Shown: positions 1 through 8,189 of the stretch, piece after piece
How the letters are laid out: every line of letters starts with the position of its first letter
Numbering within the stretch: position 1 is the first letter of the stretch
DNA from: Robiginitomaculum sp.
GTDB taxonomy: Bacteria; Pseudomonadota; Alphaproteobacteria; Caulobacterales; Maricaulaceae
Length of the DNA: 64,000 bases
NCBI GenBank assembly: GCA_021776615.1
Contig: JAJFFO010000012.1
Span: 1 to 64,000 of the forward strand
Direction of reading: 5' to 3'
Translations under genes and position numbers: made by a program
The notes under the pieces: generated by a model
Databases searched by the model: none
What the model was told of the DNA's origin: nothing
What the model saw: the letters and a program-made list of their open reading frames with translations, nothing else

Positions 1-245
1 AGCGCAAAACCCAGCCGGTACAAAAAGGGTCAATAAGCTTAAATTTTGCGCCCTTTATTCGCCAAATTTTGCCGCATAAACATAACATAAGGGACCAATG
101 AGGGGCGGCTAAGGGACACATGCCAAGGGTCATTTGATACTCGTGTGATCCTACGTTTGCCCTTCGATAACTATCCTCAGGATAACACCTCATTCGTCAC
201 CCCCCGCTTCGCCGCCCCGACGAAGGTCAAAAAGCAGAACCACAC

Positions 246-391
246 TTTTCACCCCTTCTCCCCCATCCTTGCTTTGGGGAGGGAGAAGGTTGGGATGAGG
301 GGTAAAGGGCCTGTAGGTTATCAGGGGAGAGCGAGAGCTTTCTACTCTTCCACCCCTCACCTCTATCCTCTCCCCATGGGAGAGGAGGAAG
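246..391. repeat. Dispersed intergenic repeat, copy A (about 145 bp)
   Basis: This segment is nearly identical to 1767-1911. It opens with a C-rich run, a large inverted repeat (CCCCTTCTCCC against GGGAGAAGG), a middle part that differs between copies, and a second inverted repeat around CTCTCCCCATGGGAGAG. Both copies lie in the same orientation on either side of the hydrolase gene at 628-1371. The composition resembles C-rich/G-rich intergenic repeats scattered through many proteobacterial genomes. Short open frames cross it, but they follow the repeat and are not believable genes. Confidence 0.85.
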
Positions 392-452
392 AGGAAGTAT
401 AATTATATCTGAATCAGGGCGCGGGGATGAGGGGTGTCAGTTTTGATATTGA

Positions 453-504
453 TGCTCATTCAACATTAAAGCTTTTTTAGGTGCTTATTCAACATCAAAA
501 CTTT
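453..504. repeat. Pair of 23-bp direct repeats, possible operator
   Basis: Two near-identical 23-bp units at 453-475 and 482-504 share TGCT.ATTCAACAT.AAA.CTTT and are spaced 29 bp start to start. GTTTTGAT at 440-447 is also the inverse of ATCAAAAC at 494-501. They lie just ahead of a tiny open frame (520-594) and the hydrolase gene at 628, so they may be a regulator site or a small duplication. No regulator gene is nearby. Confidence 0.5.
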
Positions 505-519
505 AGAGAGGTAACTCTC

Positions 520-594
520 ATGGTTGATAGTATCGCACCTAACCAGGCAAAACCCGGCACTCCTGTTTCAGGCGATATGGTAAGTTACGGTTAG
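520..594 (+). CDS. Possible 24-residue leader peptide or small protein
   Basis: An ATG at 520 opens a 24-codon frame ending in TAG at 592-594. It is preceded by a purine-rich GAGAGG eight bases upstream. That ribosome site is also the left arm of a perfect hairpin, GAGAG-GTAA-CTCTC, at 506-519, so the folded RNA would hide it. The frame ends 33 bases before the hydrolase start. It could be a leader peptide, the remnant of a longer gene, or chance. I recognise no family. Confidence 0.25.
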   Translation: MVDSIAPNQAKPGTPVSGDMVSYG

Positions 595-627
595 ATCAAT
601 TGCACTTAACAATTAATAGGAAATATT

Positions 628-1371
628 ATGCCATCACTACTAAAGTTATTCTCAGTTGCATTATTTGCGGCAACGATCAGCAGCCAAGCAAACGCCAGCC
701 AAGCAACCGAGCTTACCTTAACGACAGAGCAAGGCTTTGAACTTAAAGCGGATTATTATCAACCCGAAAACGCTGAAGAAAGAGCCGTGCTTTTATTACA
801 TCAATGCAACTTTAACCGCACTATGTATGACGACATAGGAAAAGGTCTCAGCCTGCGTGGCGTTCATGCACTAAGCTTAGATTTTCGCGGGTTCGGCGGG
901 AGCATTAACGAAGAGACTGATCGGAAAAAATTCGGAAGAAGTGCATTGTTGGGTTATATGAAGCATTGGCCAAAAGATGTGCAATTGGCTTATAATTTTC
1001 TACGCCAGAAAGTAGGCAAGGATGGGATCATTGGTGTGGTAGGGGCAAGTTGTGGTGGCCGGCAAACAAAAATAGTCGCAGAAAACAATCCTATCAATGC
1101 GATTAGTTTCTTTTCATCAAACGTGGTCCATAATGACGATGACGAAACCATTGCTGATTACAAATCGATCTCTAAAAAACCAACTTTATTTATTTCGGCA
1201 GAAGAAGACGGCACCTTTGACGGCACTCAAAGGGCCTTTACCTTAAATGAAAACGTAAATTCTAAATTTATTTCCTATAAAGGTGGCGCTCATGGCTATC
1301 CCTTGTTGGAACAGGATAAACACTTGTCCAATACGATGGTTGATTGGTTTGATAGCAACTTAGTCAAATAA
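628..1371 (+). CDS. Exported alpha/beta hydrolase (dienelactone hydrolase-like)
   Basis: The 247-residue protein begins with a signal peptide, probably cut after ANA at residue 23, so it should act in the periplasm. The mature part is an alpha/beta hydrolase. The nucleophile elbow is GASCG with Ser142, the likely acid is in EED near 193-195, and the likely histidine is His223 in GGAHGY. An early LLLHQC strand carries the oxyanion region. The substrate is unknown; esters or lactones are typical for the family. A ribosome site AGGAAAT precedes the ATG. The gene is visibly richer in A and T than its neighbours and sits alone between two copies of a dispersed repeat, which suggests recent acquisition. 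The hydrolase class is secure and the exact reaction is not. Confidence 0.82.
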   Translation: MPSLLKLFSVALFAATISSQANASQATELTLTTEQGFELKADYYQPENAEERAVLLLHQCNFNRTMYDDIGKGLSLRGVHALSLDFRGFGGSINEETDRKKFGRSALLGYMKHWPKDVQLAYNFLRQKVGKDGIIGVVGASCGGRQTKIVAENNPINAISFFSSNVVHNDDDETIADYKSISKKPTLFISAEEDGTFDGTQRAFTLNENVNSKFISYKGGAHGYPLLEQDKHLSNTMVDWFDSNLVK

Positions 1372-1414
1372 TCACCCGATTAGCGACCATTGTTCACCGC
1401 TCAAAATAGCAGGC

Positions 1415-1432
1415 TGTACCCCGTCAGGTACA
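1415..1432. other. Small hairpin after the hydrolase gene
   Basis: TGTACC and GGTACA pair around a six-base loop, 43 bases after the hydrolase stop. No T run follows, so it is not a convincing intrinsic terminator. It may belong to the repeat island that starts here. Confidence 0.3.
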
Positions 1433-1437
1433 CGAAA

Positions 1438-1700
1438 TGATTCCGGCGGCGGGGGCCTTAGCCGGAATGACGCTTTACCCCCCCCTCTTCCGTCACCCTC
1501 CGGCTTGACCGGAGGATCCATCTCAGGGGCGAGCGCAGATTAGATGATTGCGTGGGTCCGCCGGTCAAGCCGGAGGATGACGAGATGTGTATTAGGGGCA
1601 CTATGCCCTCTCTGGCCGTCACCCCGGCGTAGGCCGGGGTCCACCTTTCGTGTGTTTCAAGCCGCAAAAAGAGTGGATTCCGGCCTGCGCCGGAATGACG
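1438..1700. repeat. Array of five REP-like palindromic units
   Basis: Five hairpin units of about 30 bp lie at 1438-1472, 1491-1520, 1553-1582, 1617-1644 and 1673-1700. Each has the plan CGTCA, a GC-rich stem such as CCCCGGC/GCCGGGG, then GGTCCA or GGATCCA. Units two and four read forward; units one, three and five read reverse, giving two head-to-head pairs. This is the layout of REP/BIME-type intergenic repeats. With copy B of the longer repeat it fills the 563 bp between the hydrolase and rarD; I see no gene there. Confidence 0.85.
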
Positions 1701-1766
1701 AAGTGAGGGGCAGCACACAACGACAAAGGCTGGGGCTTGGATGACGAAAAATGGTTGAAGAGCGCC

Positions 1767-1911
1767 TTTTCACCCCTTCTCCCCCATCCTTGCTTTGGGG
1801 AGGGAGAAGGTTGGGATGAGGGGTAAAGGGCCTGTAGATTACCAAGGAAGCGAGCACTTTCTACTTCGTTACCCCTCACCTCTATCCTCTCCCCATGGGA
1901 GAGGAGGAAGG
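1767..1911. repeat. Dispersed intergenic repeat, copy B
   Basis: This is the second copy of the 145-bp element at 246-391, in the same orientation. Both ends are almost unchanged and the middle 25 bases differ. It ends about 20 bases from the stop of rarD, so its hairpins could act as a transcription end for that gene. Confidence 0.85.
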
Positions 1912-1934
1912 GGCGCGCGCCGTCTTTTATTTCG

Positions 1935-2858
1935 CTATGCGCTTAATTTTTTGCCATTTTTATTCGGCGTGGCCGGGCGTTTTCGCCATAGGTCGAAAGT
2001 GTAGAGCGCCAGGCCAGCCCAGATGAAACCGAATGTGGTCAGCGCGCCGAGGCTGAGTTTTTCGCCAAAATATATTGCCATGGCAAATTGAGCGCTGGGG
2101 GCGATGTATTGCATAAGCCCAAGAACCGAAAGCGGAATACGCCGGGCGGCAAAGGCGAACAGGGTCAGGGGCGCGGCAATGGTCACGCCGCCAACCAGCA
2201 GCAATGCTTTGGTAGACAATGTGCCGCTAAGCAAATGCCCGGCGCCGTGCATTTCCATCCAGAAAATCGCGCCAAATATAAACGGTGCCACCAGCAGCGT
2301 TTCAACAAACAATCCTTCGGTAGCCTCCGCCGCGACGGTTTTGCGCAACAAGCCATAGCTGCCAAAGGAGAAAGCCAGTGCCAAGGCGATCCATGGCGGC
2401 TCGCCGACCACGACAATTTGGTTGAGCACGCCGACCGCCGCCAAGCCCACGGCCAGCCAGCGCCATTTATTCAAACGCTCGCGCAGAAACACCACCCCAA
2501 GGGCAACATTGAAAAGCGGGTTGATGAAATAGCCAAGCGCGGCATCAGCCAAATGGCTATTCATCGCCGCCCACGCATAAACCAGCCAATTTACCGAAAT
2601 CAGCAGCGTGCTTAAAAACAAGGTGCCTATGACTTTAGGGTTTTTAAAAAGTGCAAAAGCGCGGGGCATTCCACCGGTAAACACCAGCACGCCAAACAGC
2701 AAAACAAAGGTCCAGCCAATGCGGTGGAAAGTTACTTCGAACGCGCTGACGCTCGCAGGAAATGCCCGGAAATACAGCGGCATAAAGCCCCAGAGCAAAA
2801 AAGCGCCCAAGGCGGCAAGGGTGCCGCGCCGCGTATCAACCAAAGAGGAAGAGGGCAA
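1935..2858 (-). CDS. rarD: RarD-type EamA family transporter
   Basis: This 307-residue inner membrane protein has about ten hydrophobic segments arranged as two EamA halves. It opens with the family-typical GTLAALGAFLLWGFMPLYF stretch and contains INWLVYAWA-like and QYIAP segments typical of RarD (chloramphenicol-sensitive protein) relatives. Substrates of this subfamily are poorly defined. It directly follows asd on the same strand: the TTG start abuts the asd TAA stop with no space, so the two are probably co-transcribed and translationally coupled. No strong ribosome site is seen for the TTG, so the start is less certain than the family. Confidence 0.9.
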   Translation of the reverse strand: MPSSSLVDTRRGTLAALGAFLLWGFMPLYFRAFPASVSAFEVTFHRIGWTFVLLFGVLVFTGGMPRAFALFKNPKVIGTLFLSTLLISVNWLVYAWAAMNSHLADAALGYFINPLFNVALGVVFLRERLNKWRWLAVGLAAVGVLNQIVVVGEPPWIALALAFSFGSYGLLRKTVAAEATEGLFVETLLVAPFIFGAIFWMEMHGAGHLLSGTLSTKALLLVGGVTIAAPLTLFAFAARRIPLSVLGLMQYIAPSAQFAMAIYFGEKLSLGALTTFGFIWAGLALYTFDLWRKRPATPNKNGKKLSA

Positions 2859-3872
2859 TTAAATGATACCGCGATTGCGGGCCAATTCAGCAATTTGTAC
2901 GGCGTTAAGCGCACCGCCTTTACGCAGATTATCAGCCACGACCCACATGCTCAAACCATGGTCCAGCGATTTATCTTCGCGAATACGCGACACATAAACC
3001 GCAAACTCGCCGGAGCTTTCCACCGGGGTCATATAGCCGCCGTCTTCGTGCTTATCGATGACCATCAGACCGGGGGATTCGCGCAGCAGCGATTTGGCCG
3101 CGGCGGCGCTCATTGGCCGTTCCAGCTCGACATTGACGGCCTCGCCATGACCGACAAATACCGGCACGCGCACGCAGGTGGCGCTGACCTTAATGTTCGG
3201 GTCGAGCATTTTATGTGTCTCATTGATCATTTTGTGCTCTTCGCGAGTGCCGCCATCGCCCATAAATGCATCCACTTGCGGGATGACGTTAAAAGCAATT
3301 TGCTTGGGAAAGTTGGCGATTGTCGGGCTGTCGGTAACGTAAATGCCTTTGGTCTGGTCCCACAATTCGTCCATAGCCGCTTTGCCGGCACCGGAAACCG
3401 ATTGATAGGTGGAGACAACAATGCGCTTGATCTTGGCGGCATCGTGTATTGGCTTTAGCGCCACCAGCATTTGAATGGTCGAGCAATTGGGATTGGCAAC
3501 AATGTTTTTTACCCGTGCGCCCATAATCGCATCGGCATTCACTTCGGGCACGATCAGCGGCACATCCTTGTCCATACGAAACGCCGAAGAATTATCAATC
3601 ACCAACGCCCCGGCAGCCGTAATTTTGGGGACCCACTTTTCAGCTACAGCGCTGCCCGCAGCCATAAACACCAAATCCACCTTGGAAAAATCAAACTGCT
3701 CAATGTCTTCACATTTGAGATCGCGATCGCCAAACGATACCTCACGCCCCATTGAACCGCGCGACGCCAAAACGTGCATGCTATCGAGCGCAAATAAGCG
3801 CTCGTCCAGGATCGCCAATATTTCGCGGCCAATGTTACCGGTCGCGCCGACCAATGCTACATTAATGCCCAT
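2859..3872 (-). CDS. asd: Aspartate-semialdehyde dehydrogenase
   Basis: The enzyme reduces aspartyl phosphate with NADPH to aspartate semialdehyde, the branch point to lysine/diaminopimelate, threonine and methionine. The 337-residue length is normal. The nucleotide-binding motif GATGNIG is at residues 9-15 and the active-site cysteine is Cys130 in NPNCST. The C-terminal part carries the conserved HxGHGEAV-type segment (VGHGEAVNVE). It is the first gene of a two-gene unit with rarD. Upstream lie 295 bp to the next gene on the same strand, holding only that gene's terminator. Confidence 0.97.
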   Translation of the reverse strand: MGINVALVGATGNIGREILAILDERLFALDSMHVLASRGSMGREVSFGDRDLKCEDIEQFDFSKVDLVFMAAGSAVAEKWVPKITAAGALVIDNSSAFRMDKDVPLIVPEVNADAIMGARVKNIVANPNCSTIQMLVALKPIHDAAKIKRIVVSTYQSVSGAGKAAMDELWDQTKGIYVTDSPTIANFPKQIAFNVIPQVDAFMGDGGTREEHKMINETHKMLDPNIKVSATCVRVPVFVGHGEAVNVELERPMSAAAAKSLLRESPGLMVIDKHEDGGYMTPVESSGEFAVYVSRIREDKSLDHGLSMWVVADNLRKGGALNAVQIAELARNRGII

Positions 3873-4060
3873 TTTGTTTTCCTACCGTATTTTCAAAGAC
3901 AAGCAGCCGACACGGCCCCCCTCTTTATTTCAAGAACACCCCTTTATTTCATGAATAGCCCGTTGGCCAAGCTCGGATCGCAATTGAAGGTGTGTTTGCC
4001 CCCTAAAACTTTATCGAATTTGCGCACAATTTGAGCCAAACCGGCACCCGGACATAAAAA

Positions 4061-4090
4061 ATCCCGCGCCCTAACTTAAGGACGCGGGAT
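4061..4090 (-). terminator. Intrinsic terminator for the gene at 4168-4653
   Basis: ATCCCGCG (4061-4068) pairs with CGCGGGAT (4083-4090) around a 14-base loop. Read on the minus strand the stem is followed by a run of T (complement of AAAAAA at 4057-4062). It lies 78 bases beyond the stop codon of the minus-strand gene. Confidence 0.75.
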
Positions 4091-4167
4091 AAAGGCGGGC
4101 TCCGGGGGGAGTGAGCTACAAGGCCGAGCTATGGTTCCAGCCTCGTCCGCCAAGTCAGGGTAATGCC

Positions 4168-4653
4168 TTACTTCGAAGCAGCGAGCTTAATGCCAGCCAA
4201 CAGATCGACATTGGCTTGGGCAAATTCGCCTTTTGGCAAAGCCGCCGCCGCGGTGAAATCGGCAAGCGCAATGCTTTCATTGCCAGCCAGATAATTGATC
4301 ACGCCGCGATTATTCACGGCCTGCCAGTTTGTTGCCGACAATTCGATAGCGGCATCACAGGCGGCCAAAGCCTCATCCAGCGCATTTTGCTGGCCAAGGC
4401 TGGCGCACAAAATGGTGTAGGCAATGGCACGGCGGGATTTTTTAAAGCCCTTGGCCGCGCCTTTCGTGGCGTAGTTAGCGGCTTTTTCGTAATTGCCACG
4501 CTCATAGGACTTGAAACCAAGACGGGTATAGGTGTTCGCGGCATTTTGTACGGCAAAGCTTGGGGCGGTGGTTTCAGCGACGGCGGCGGGGAGGCCAACC
4601 AAAGCGAAACTAGCAGTTGCCGCCAAGGCGGCTAATCCAAAACGGTAAGACAT
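4168..4653 (-). CDS. Small exported TPR-like protein
   Basis: The 161-residue protein starts at the ATG preceded by GAGGAGAAA and has a clear signal peptide ending VGLPAAVAE. The mature part is alpha-helical with Ala-rich 34-residue-like repeats (for example YTRLGFKSYERGNYEKAANY and later INYLAGNESIALADF), typical of tetratricopeptide repeats. It probably acts as a periplasmic scaffold; no partner is evident. An upstream in-frame ATG is less likely because it would bury the signal peptide. Its promoter region contains two perfect dyads (4668-4730), so expression may be tightly controlled. The family assignment is moderate and no function is claimed. Confidence 0.75.
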   Translation of the reverse strand: MSYRFGLAALAATASFALVGLPAAVAETTAPSFAVQNAANTYTRLGFKSYERGNYEKAANYATKGAAKGFKKSRRAIAYTILCASLGQQNALDEALAACDAAIELSATNWQAVNNRGVINYLAGNESIALADFTAAAALPKGEFAQANVDLLAGIKLAASK

Positions 4654-4667
4654 CGTGTTTCTCCTCA

Positions 4668-4730
4668 TCAAACGATCAGTCACATATAGGGTGCGATTGA
4701 TCGTTTGAAAAGTAAACAATGTTTACTTTT
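4668..4730. promoter_or_regulatory. Two perfect inverted repeats upstream of the TPR gene
   Basis: TCAAACGATCA (4668-4678) and TGATCGTTTGA (4698-4708) form an 11-bp inverted repeat with 19 bp between. Adjoining it, AAAAGTAAAC (4708-4717) and GTTTACTTTT (4721-4730) form a 10-bp inverted repeat around AAT. The first sits directly before the ribosome site of the minus-strand gene and could be a leader hairpin. The second looks like a dimeric repressor site. No obvious TetR gene is next to it; the LysR gene at 4954 is the only nearby regulator. Confidence 0.6.
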
Positions 4731-4953
4731 TTTGTATATCGATCATTCATTATTGTATGGTGAGGCGGAACCTTCAATGTTTGGCTATCTTTCGCGCGAC
4801 CCTTATGCGTTGAGCCCCTTAAATTCAAGGGTCGACACCCTAAATAGATAAGCTAACATAATGGTATTATCGGTGCTGTTATGGCAAAAGACCATGAATT
4901 GTTATTGCAGGTCAGTCATTCATCTATGAATGCGAATTTAAAGGGCAAGGCAT

Positions 4954-5895
4954 ATGAATAAATATTGGGCGGACTTCCCCATCCTGCTGGCAGTGGCTGA
5001 AATTGGCAGTTTAACCGCCGCCGGACAGAAATTGGGCGTCAGCCAACCGACGGCCGGACGGCGCATTCGGGCGCTGGAAGAGTATTTTGGCGCACCTTTA
5101 TTGACCAAAGAGGGTAGCCGCCTGATACCCACCGCGTTTGGCGAAACCGTGCTGATCCGTATTCGCCGTATGCAGGACGAGGCCGACGCCATTGACCGCG
5201 CCAGCGCCGGTGCTGATCAGGATCTGGCCGGGCCGGTGCGCTTATCGTGCACTGAGGGCATTGGCGATTTATGGCTGCCTTATGTGATGAAGGCGTTTCG
5301 CGATGAACACCCGGAAACCCAAATTGAAGTTTTGATTGACCATCGCTCGGTTAATCTGGCCCAGCGCGAGGCGGACATTGCCTTGCGCTGGATGGGGCCG
5401 GGCAATCAAAACAGCCTGATTGGGCGCAAAGTTATGACCGTTGGCTTCGGGCTTTATGCCGCTCATTCCTATATCCAACGCCATGGACGACCGGTGACGC
5501 CCGAAGATTTGCACGAGCATGAGGGGGTGGTTATCTCGCCGGCCAATGGCACGGAATTTTGGCCAGATGAACTCAGCAAACCCAGCCACAAGCCCAGCAC
5601 AACCGTCTATCGCTCCAATTCCTGGCATGCCCAAGGCCAGGCGGTGGCCGCCGGGCATGGCATTGGCGTATTGGCATATTTCAGTTGGCCGCCAAAAATG
5701 AACCCGGCACCGGTTGAGCGTTTACTGCCTGAATTTGGCTTTTCCGAAGATTTGTGGGTCGTCGCCCATGAGGATTTACGTAAAACCCCGCGCATTCGCA
5801 TGGTGTATGATTATGTGGTCAATGCCCTGCTGCGCGACCGCGAATATTTTGAACAGGGCACCAACCCAAAATACGCGCCCGACTTCGCCCGATAA
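4954..5895 (+). CDS. LysR family transcriptional regulator
   Basis: The 313-residue protein has an N-terminal winged helix at about residues 5-65, including the recognition segment GSLTAAGQKLGVSQPTAGRR. An effector-binding domain of the LysR type follows from about residue 90. The target and inducer are unknown. It is divergent from the exported TPR protein with a 300-bp gap containing two dyads, so that gene is a candidate target. On the other side priA converges with a 6-bp gap. Confidence 0.93.
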   Translation: MNKYWADFPILLAVAEIGSLTAAGQKLGVSQPTAGRRIRALEEYFGAPLLTKEGSRLIPTAFGETVLIRIRRMQDEADAIDRASAGADQDLAGPVRLSCTEGIGDLWLPYVMKAFRDEHPETQIEVLIDHRSVNLAQREADIALRWMGPGNQNSLIGRKVMTVGFGLYAAHSYIQRHGRPVTPEDLHEHEGVVISPANGTEFWPDELSKPSHKPSTTVYRSNSWHAQGQAVAAGHGIGVLAYFSWPPKMNPAPVERLLPEFGFSEDLWVVAHEDLRKTPRIRMVYDYVVNALLRDREYFEQGTNPKYAPDFAR

Positions 5896-5901
5896 GCACC
5901 A

Positions 5902-8082
5902 TCACAAAAACGAATACGGGTCGATATCAACTTTGAGGCGGATGCTGCGTGGCAGATCAATGCGGCTGCGCCAGGCGGCGATCAGGGCCGAAAGGTCAAT
6001 ACTTCTGTCGCTGCGCACCAGCACTCGCCGTCGCCAGCGTCCGCGGACTTTGGCAAACGGCGGCTCGCTTGGCCCCCAAATATCAACCCCGTCGACAAAC
6101 GGCGCCGCCGCCACAAAGCGCCGGGAGAGCGCATCCACTTCCTTCTCATTCAAGGATGAAAACACCAAAGCGGCCAGACGGCCATAGGGCGGAAAGCCCA
6201 TATCTTCGCGCAGGCCCAATTCCGCGCCGATAAAAGCCTCGCGGTCGCCAGAGCACAAAGCGGCAATGGCCTCATGGTCCGGCTGGTGGGTTTGCAATAA
6301 CGCCCGCCCGGGCCGGTCGGCGCGCCCGGCCCGGCCCGCCACCTGCACCAAAGTTTGGTAAGTGCGTTCACCAGCGCGCAAATCGGCCCCTTGCAGGCCC
6401 ATATCCGCATCGACCACGCCAACCAGCGTCAGATTGGGAAAATTATGGCCCTTGGCTGCCATTTGGGTGCCGATGAGAATGTCAATTTGCCCGGCCTCCA
6501 TGCGGCCAATCAGGCTGCGCACCTGCTCCGCCCCGTCCATCGTGTCGGACGAGAAAACCTCGGTGACAGCTTGAGGAAAACGCAGGCGCACTTCCTCCTC
6601 CAGCCTTTCCACCCCCGGCCCCACCGGGTGCAGGCTGTCTTGGGCGTCGCAAGCGGGGCAGTTTTTCGGTTTGGGCCGCGAATAGCCGGTAAGATGGCAA
6701 ACCAGACGGCCAGAAAAACGGTGCTCAACCAAATAGGTCGAACTGTCCGGCGCTTTCATGCGTTCGCCGCAATGACGGCAAATGGTCAAAGGCGCATACC
6801 CACGGCGATTGAGGAACAACAAAACCTGTTCGCGGCGCGCCAAGGTGCCATCCATGGCTTCAAGCAGCGGCGGCGATAACCAGCACCCGGGACCGGGCGA
6901 ATGTTCGCGTAAATCGATGGTCGATATCGGCGGCAAAACGGCCGCACCTGGGCGCGCGGCCAAGCGCATATGCGCATAACGGTTGGAGCGGGCATTGACC
7001 AGCGATTCCAGTGACGGCGTCGCCGAGGCCAAAATTATCCCGGCATTGGCCATTTTAGCGCGCGCCACCGCCATGTCGCGCGCATGATATAAAACGCCCT
7101 CTTCCTGCTTGAACGAATTATCATGTTCCTCGTCCACCACAATCATACGCAAATTGGCGAAGGGCAAAAACAGTGCCGAACGCGCCCCAACGACAATGCG
7201 CGCACGGCCATGGGCCACTTCGCGCCAAACCCGGCGGCGCTGCGGCATTGACCGCTCGGAATGCCATTGAGCGGGCTGCGCGCCAAAGCGTTTCTCAAAG
7301 CGCGCCAACACATCCTGGGTCAAGGCAATTTCGGGCAATAGCACCAATACTTGCGCGGTTTCATCGCGCGCTAACACATCCGCCAATGCCTCAAAATACA
7401 CTTCGGTTTTGCCGGACCCGGTCACCCCGTCAAGCAAAGCCGGGGCGAAAGCATCGCCCTTGTTAAGCGCCACCAGCGCATCCGCCGCATGTTGTTGCGA
7501 TGCGGTAAGGGTCTTCCCCCGCAGTGATAAATCCGGCGTGGCAAACGGCTGGTCGGCACTGGCTTTGGTAGTGGTTAAGCCGCCCGCCGCCGCCAGTCCC
7601 TTGATCACCCCCACCGACACACCGGCCCGGCGCGCCAATTCTGTGGCACCAAAACTACCGCTTTGGCAGGCTTGCAAAACCTTTTCGCGCGCCGCGGTCA
7701 GCTTGGCGGGCGACGCTGGACTGCGCGCATAAGATACCTGCACCGGGGCGGGCACCAAGGCATCTGGGGTGGAGAGCACCATGCGCAACACAACGCTTTG
7801 CAAATGGCAGGTATAGCGCGCAACAAAATCGACAAAATCACGACAAGAGGCCGACAAAGGCGGCACCGGCAATTGCTGTTCAATGGTTTTGAGCGTGCGG
7901 CCTTCGTCTTGCACCCCGGCATCACGCACAGCCCAGACCACGCCGCGCATTTGCCGCGCGCCCAAAGGGGCCAACACATAATCGCCCGGTTGCACGTCCA
8001 AATCCGGCTCAATCGCATAATCAAACGGTTCGGGCACCGGTATGGTGAACAGCACTGACGCCACCAGTTTTGGCTTGGTCAT
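5902..8082 (-). CDS. priA: Primosomal protein N', replication restart helicase
   Basis: PriA recognises stalled forks and reloads the replicative helicase. Visible features are the N-terminal DNA-binding part, Walker A in GVTGSGKTEVY, the DEEHD box of the helicase core, and the zinc-binding cysteine clusters (CRHCGER and later CPACDAQ). The GTQMAAKGHNFPNLTLVGV helicase motif and the VAGRAGR motif follow. I place the start at the ATG after GGGGAA; an in-frame GTG 36 bases upstream is possible. At about 726 residues the length fits the family. Transaldolase diverges from it, and LysR converges with it. Confidence 0.95.
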   Translation of the reverse strand: MTKPKLVASVLFTIPVPEPFDYAIEPDLDVQPGDYVLAPLGARQMRGVVWAVRDAGVQDEGRTLKTIEQQLPVPPLSASCRDFVDFVARYTCHLQSVVLRMVLSTPDALVPAPVQVSYARSPASPAKLTAAREKVLQACQSGSFGATELARRAGVSVGVIKGLAAAGGLTTTKASADQPFATPDLSLRGKTLTASQQHAADALVALNKGDAFAPALLDGVTGSGKTEVYFEALADVLARDETAQVLVLLPEIALTQDVLARFEKRFGAQPAQWHSERSMPQRRRVWREVAHGRARIVVGARSALFLPFANLRMIVVDEEHDNSFKQEEGVLYHARDMAVARAKMANAGIILASATPSLESLVNARSNRYAHMRLAARPGAAVLPPISTIDLREHSPGPGCWLSPPLLEAMDGTLARREQVLLFLNRRGYAPLTICRHCGERMKAPDSSTYLVEHRFSGRLVCHLTGYSRPKPKNCPACDAQDSLHPVGPGVERLEEEVRLRFPQAVTEVFSSDTMDGAEQVRSLIGRMEAGQIDILIGTQMAAKGHNFPNLTLVGVVDADMGLQGADLRAGERTYQTLVQVAGRAGRADRPGRALLQTHQPDHEAIAALCSGDREAFIGAELGLREDMGFPPYGRLAALVFSSLNEKEVDALSRRFVAAAPFVDGVDIWGPSEPPFAKVRGRWRRRVLVRSDRSIDLSALIAAWRSRIDLPRSIRLKVDIDPYSFL

Positions 8083-8189
8083 CCGCCATTCCCCGTCTGG
8101 CCTCGTGCCCTTGTGCACGTTAGATTAATCGAATCACTCATCATGTCAGACCGTATTCTTGATGACCGACAAAAGAGAGGGCAATTGCC

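Noticed and set aside
1-36. Possible tail of a plus-strand gene (ends at TAA 34-36)
   Set aside because: Only eleven codons are visible and other frames are equally open; no family can be judged.
145-402. 85-codon frame across repeat copy A
   Set aside because: It simply follows the repeat and has no ribosome site or protein character.
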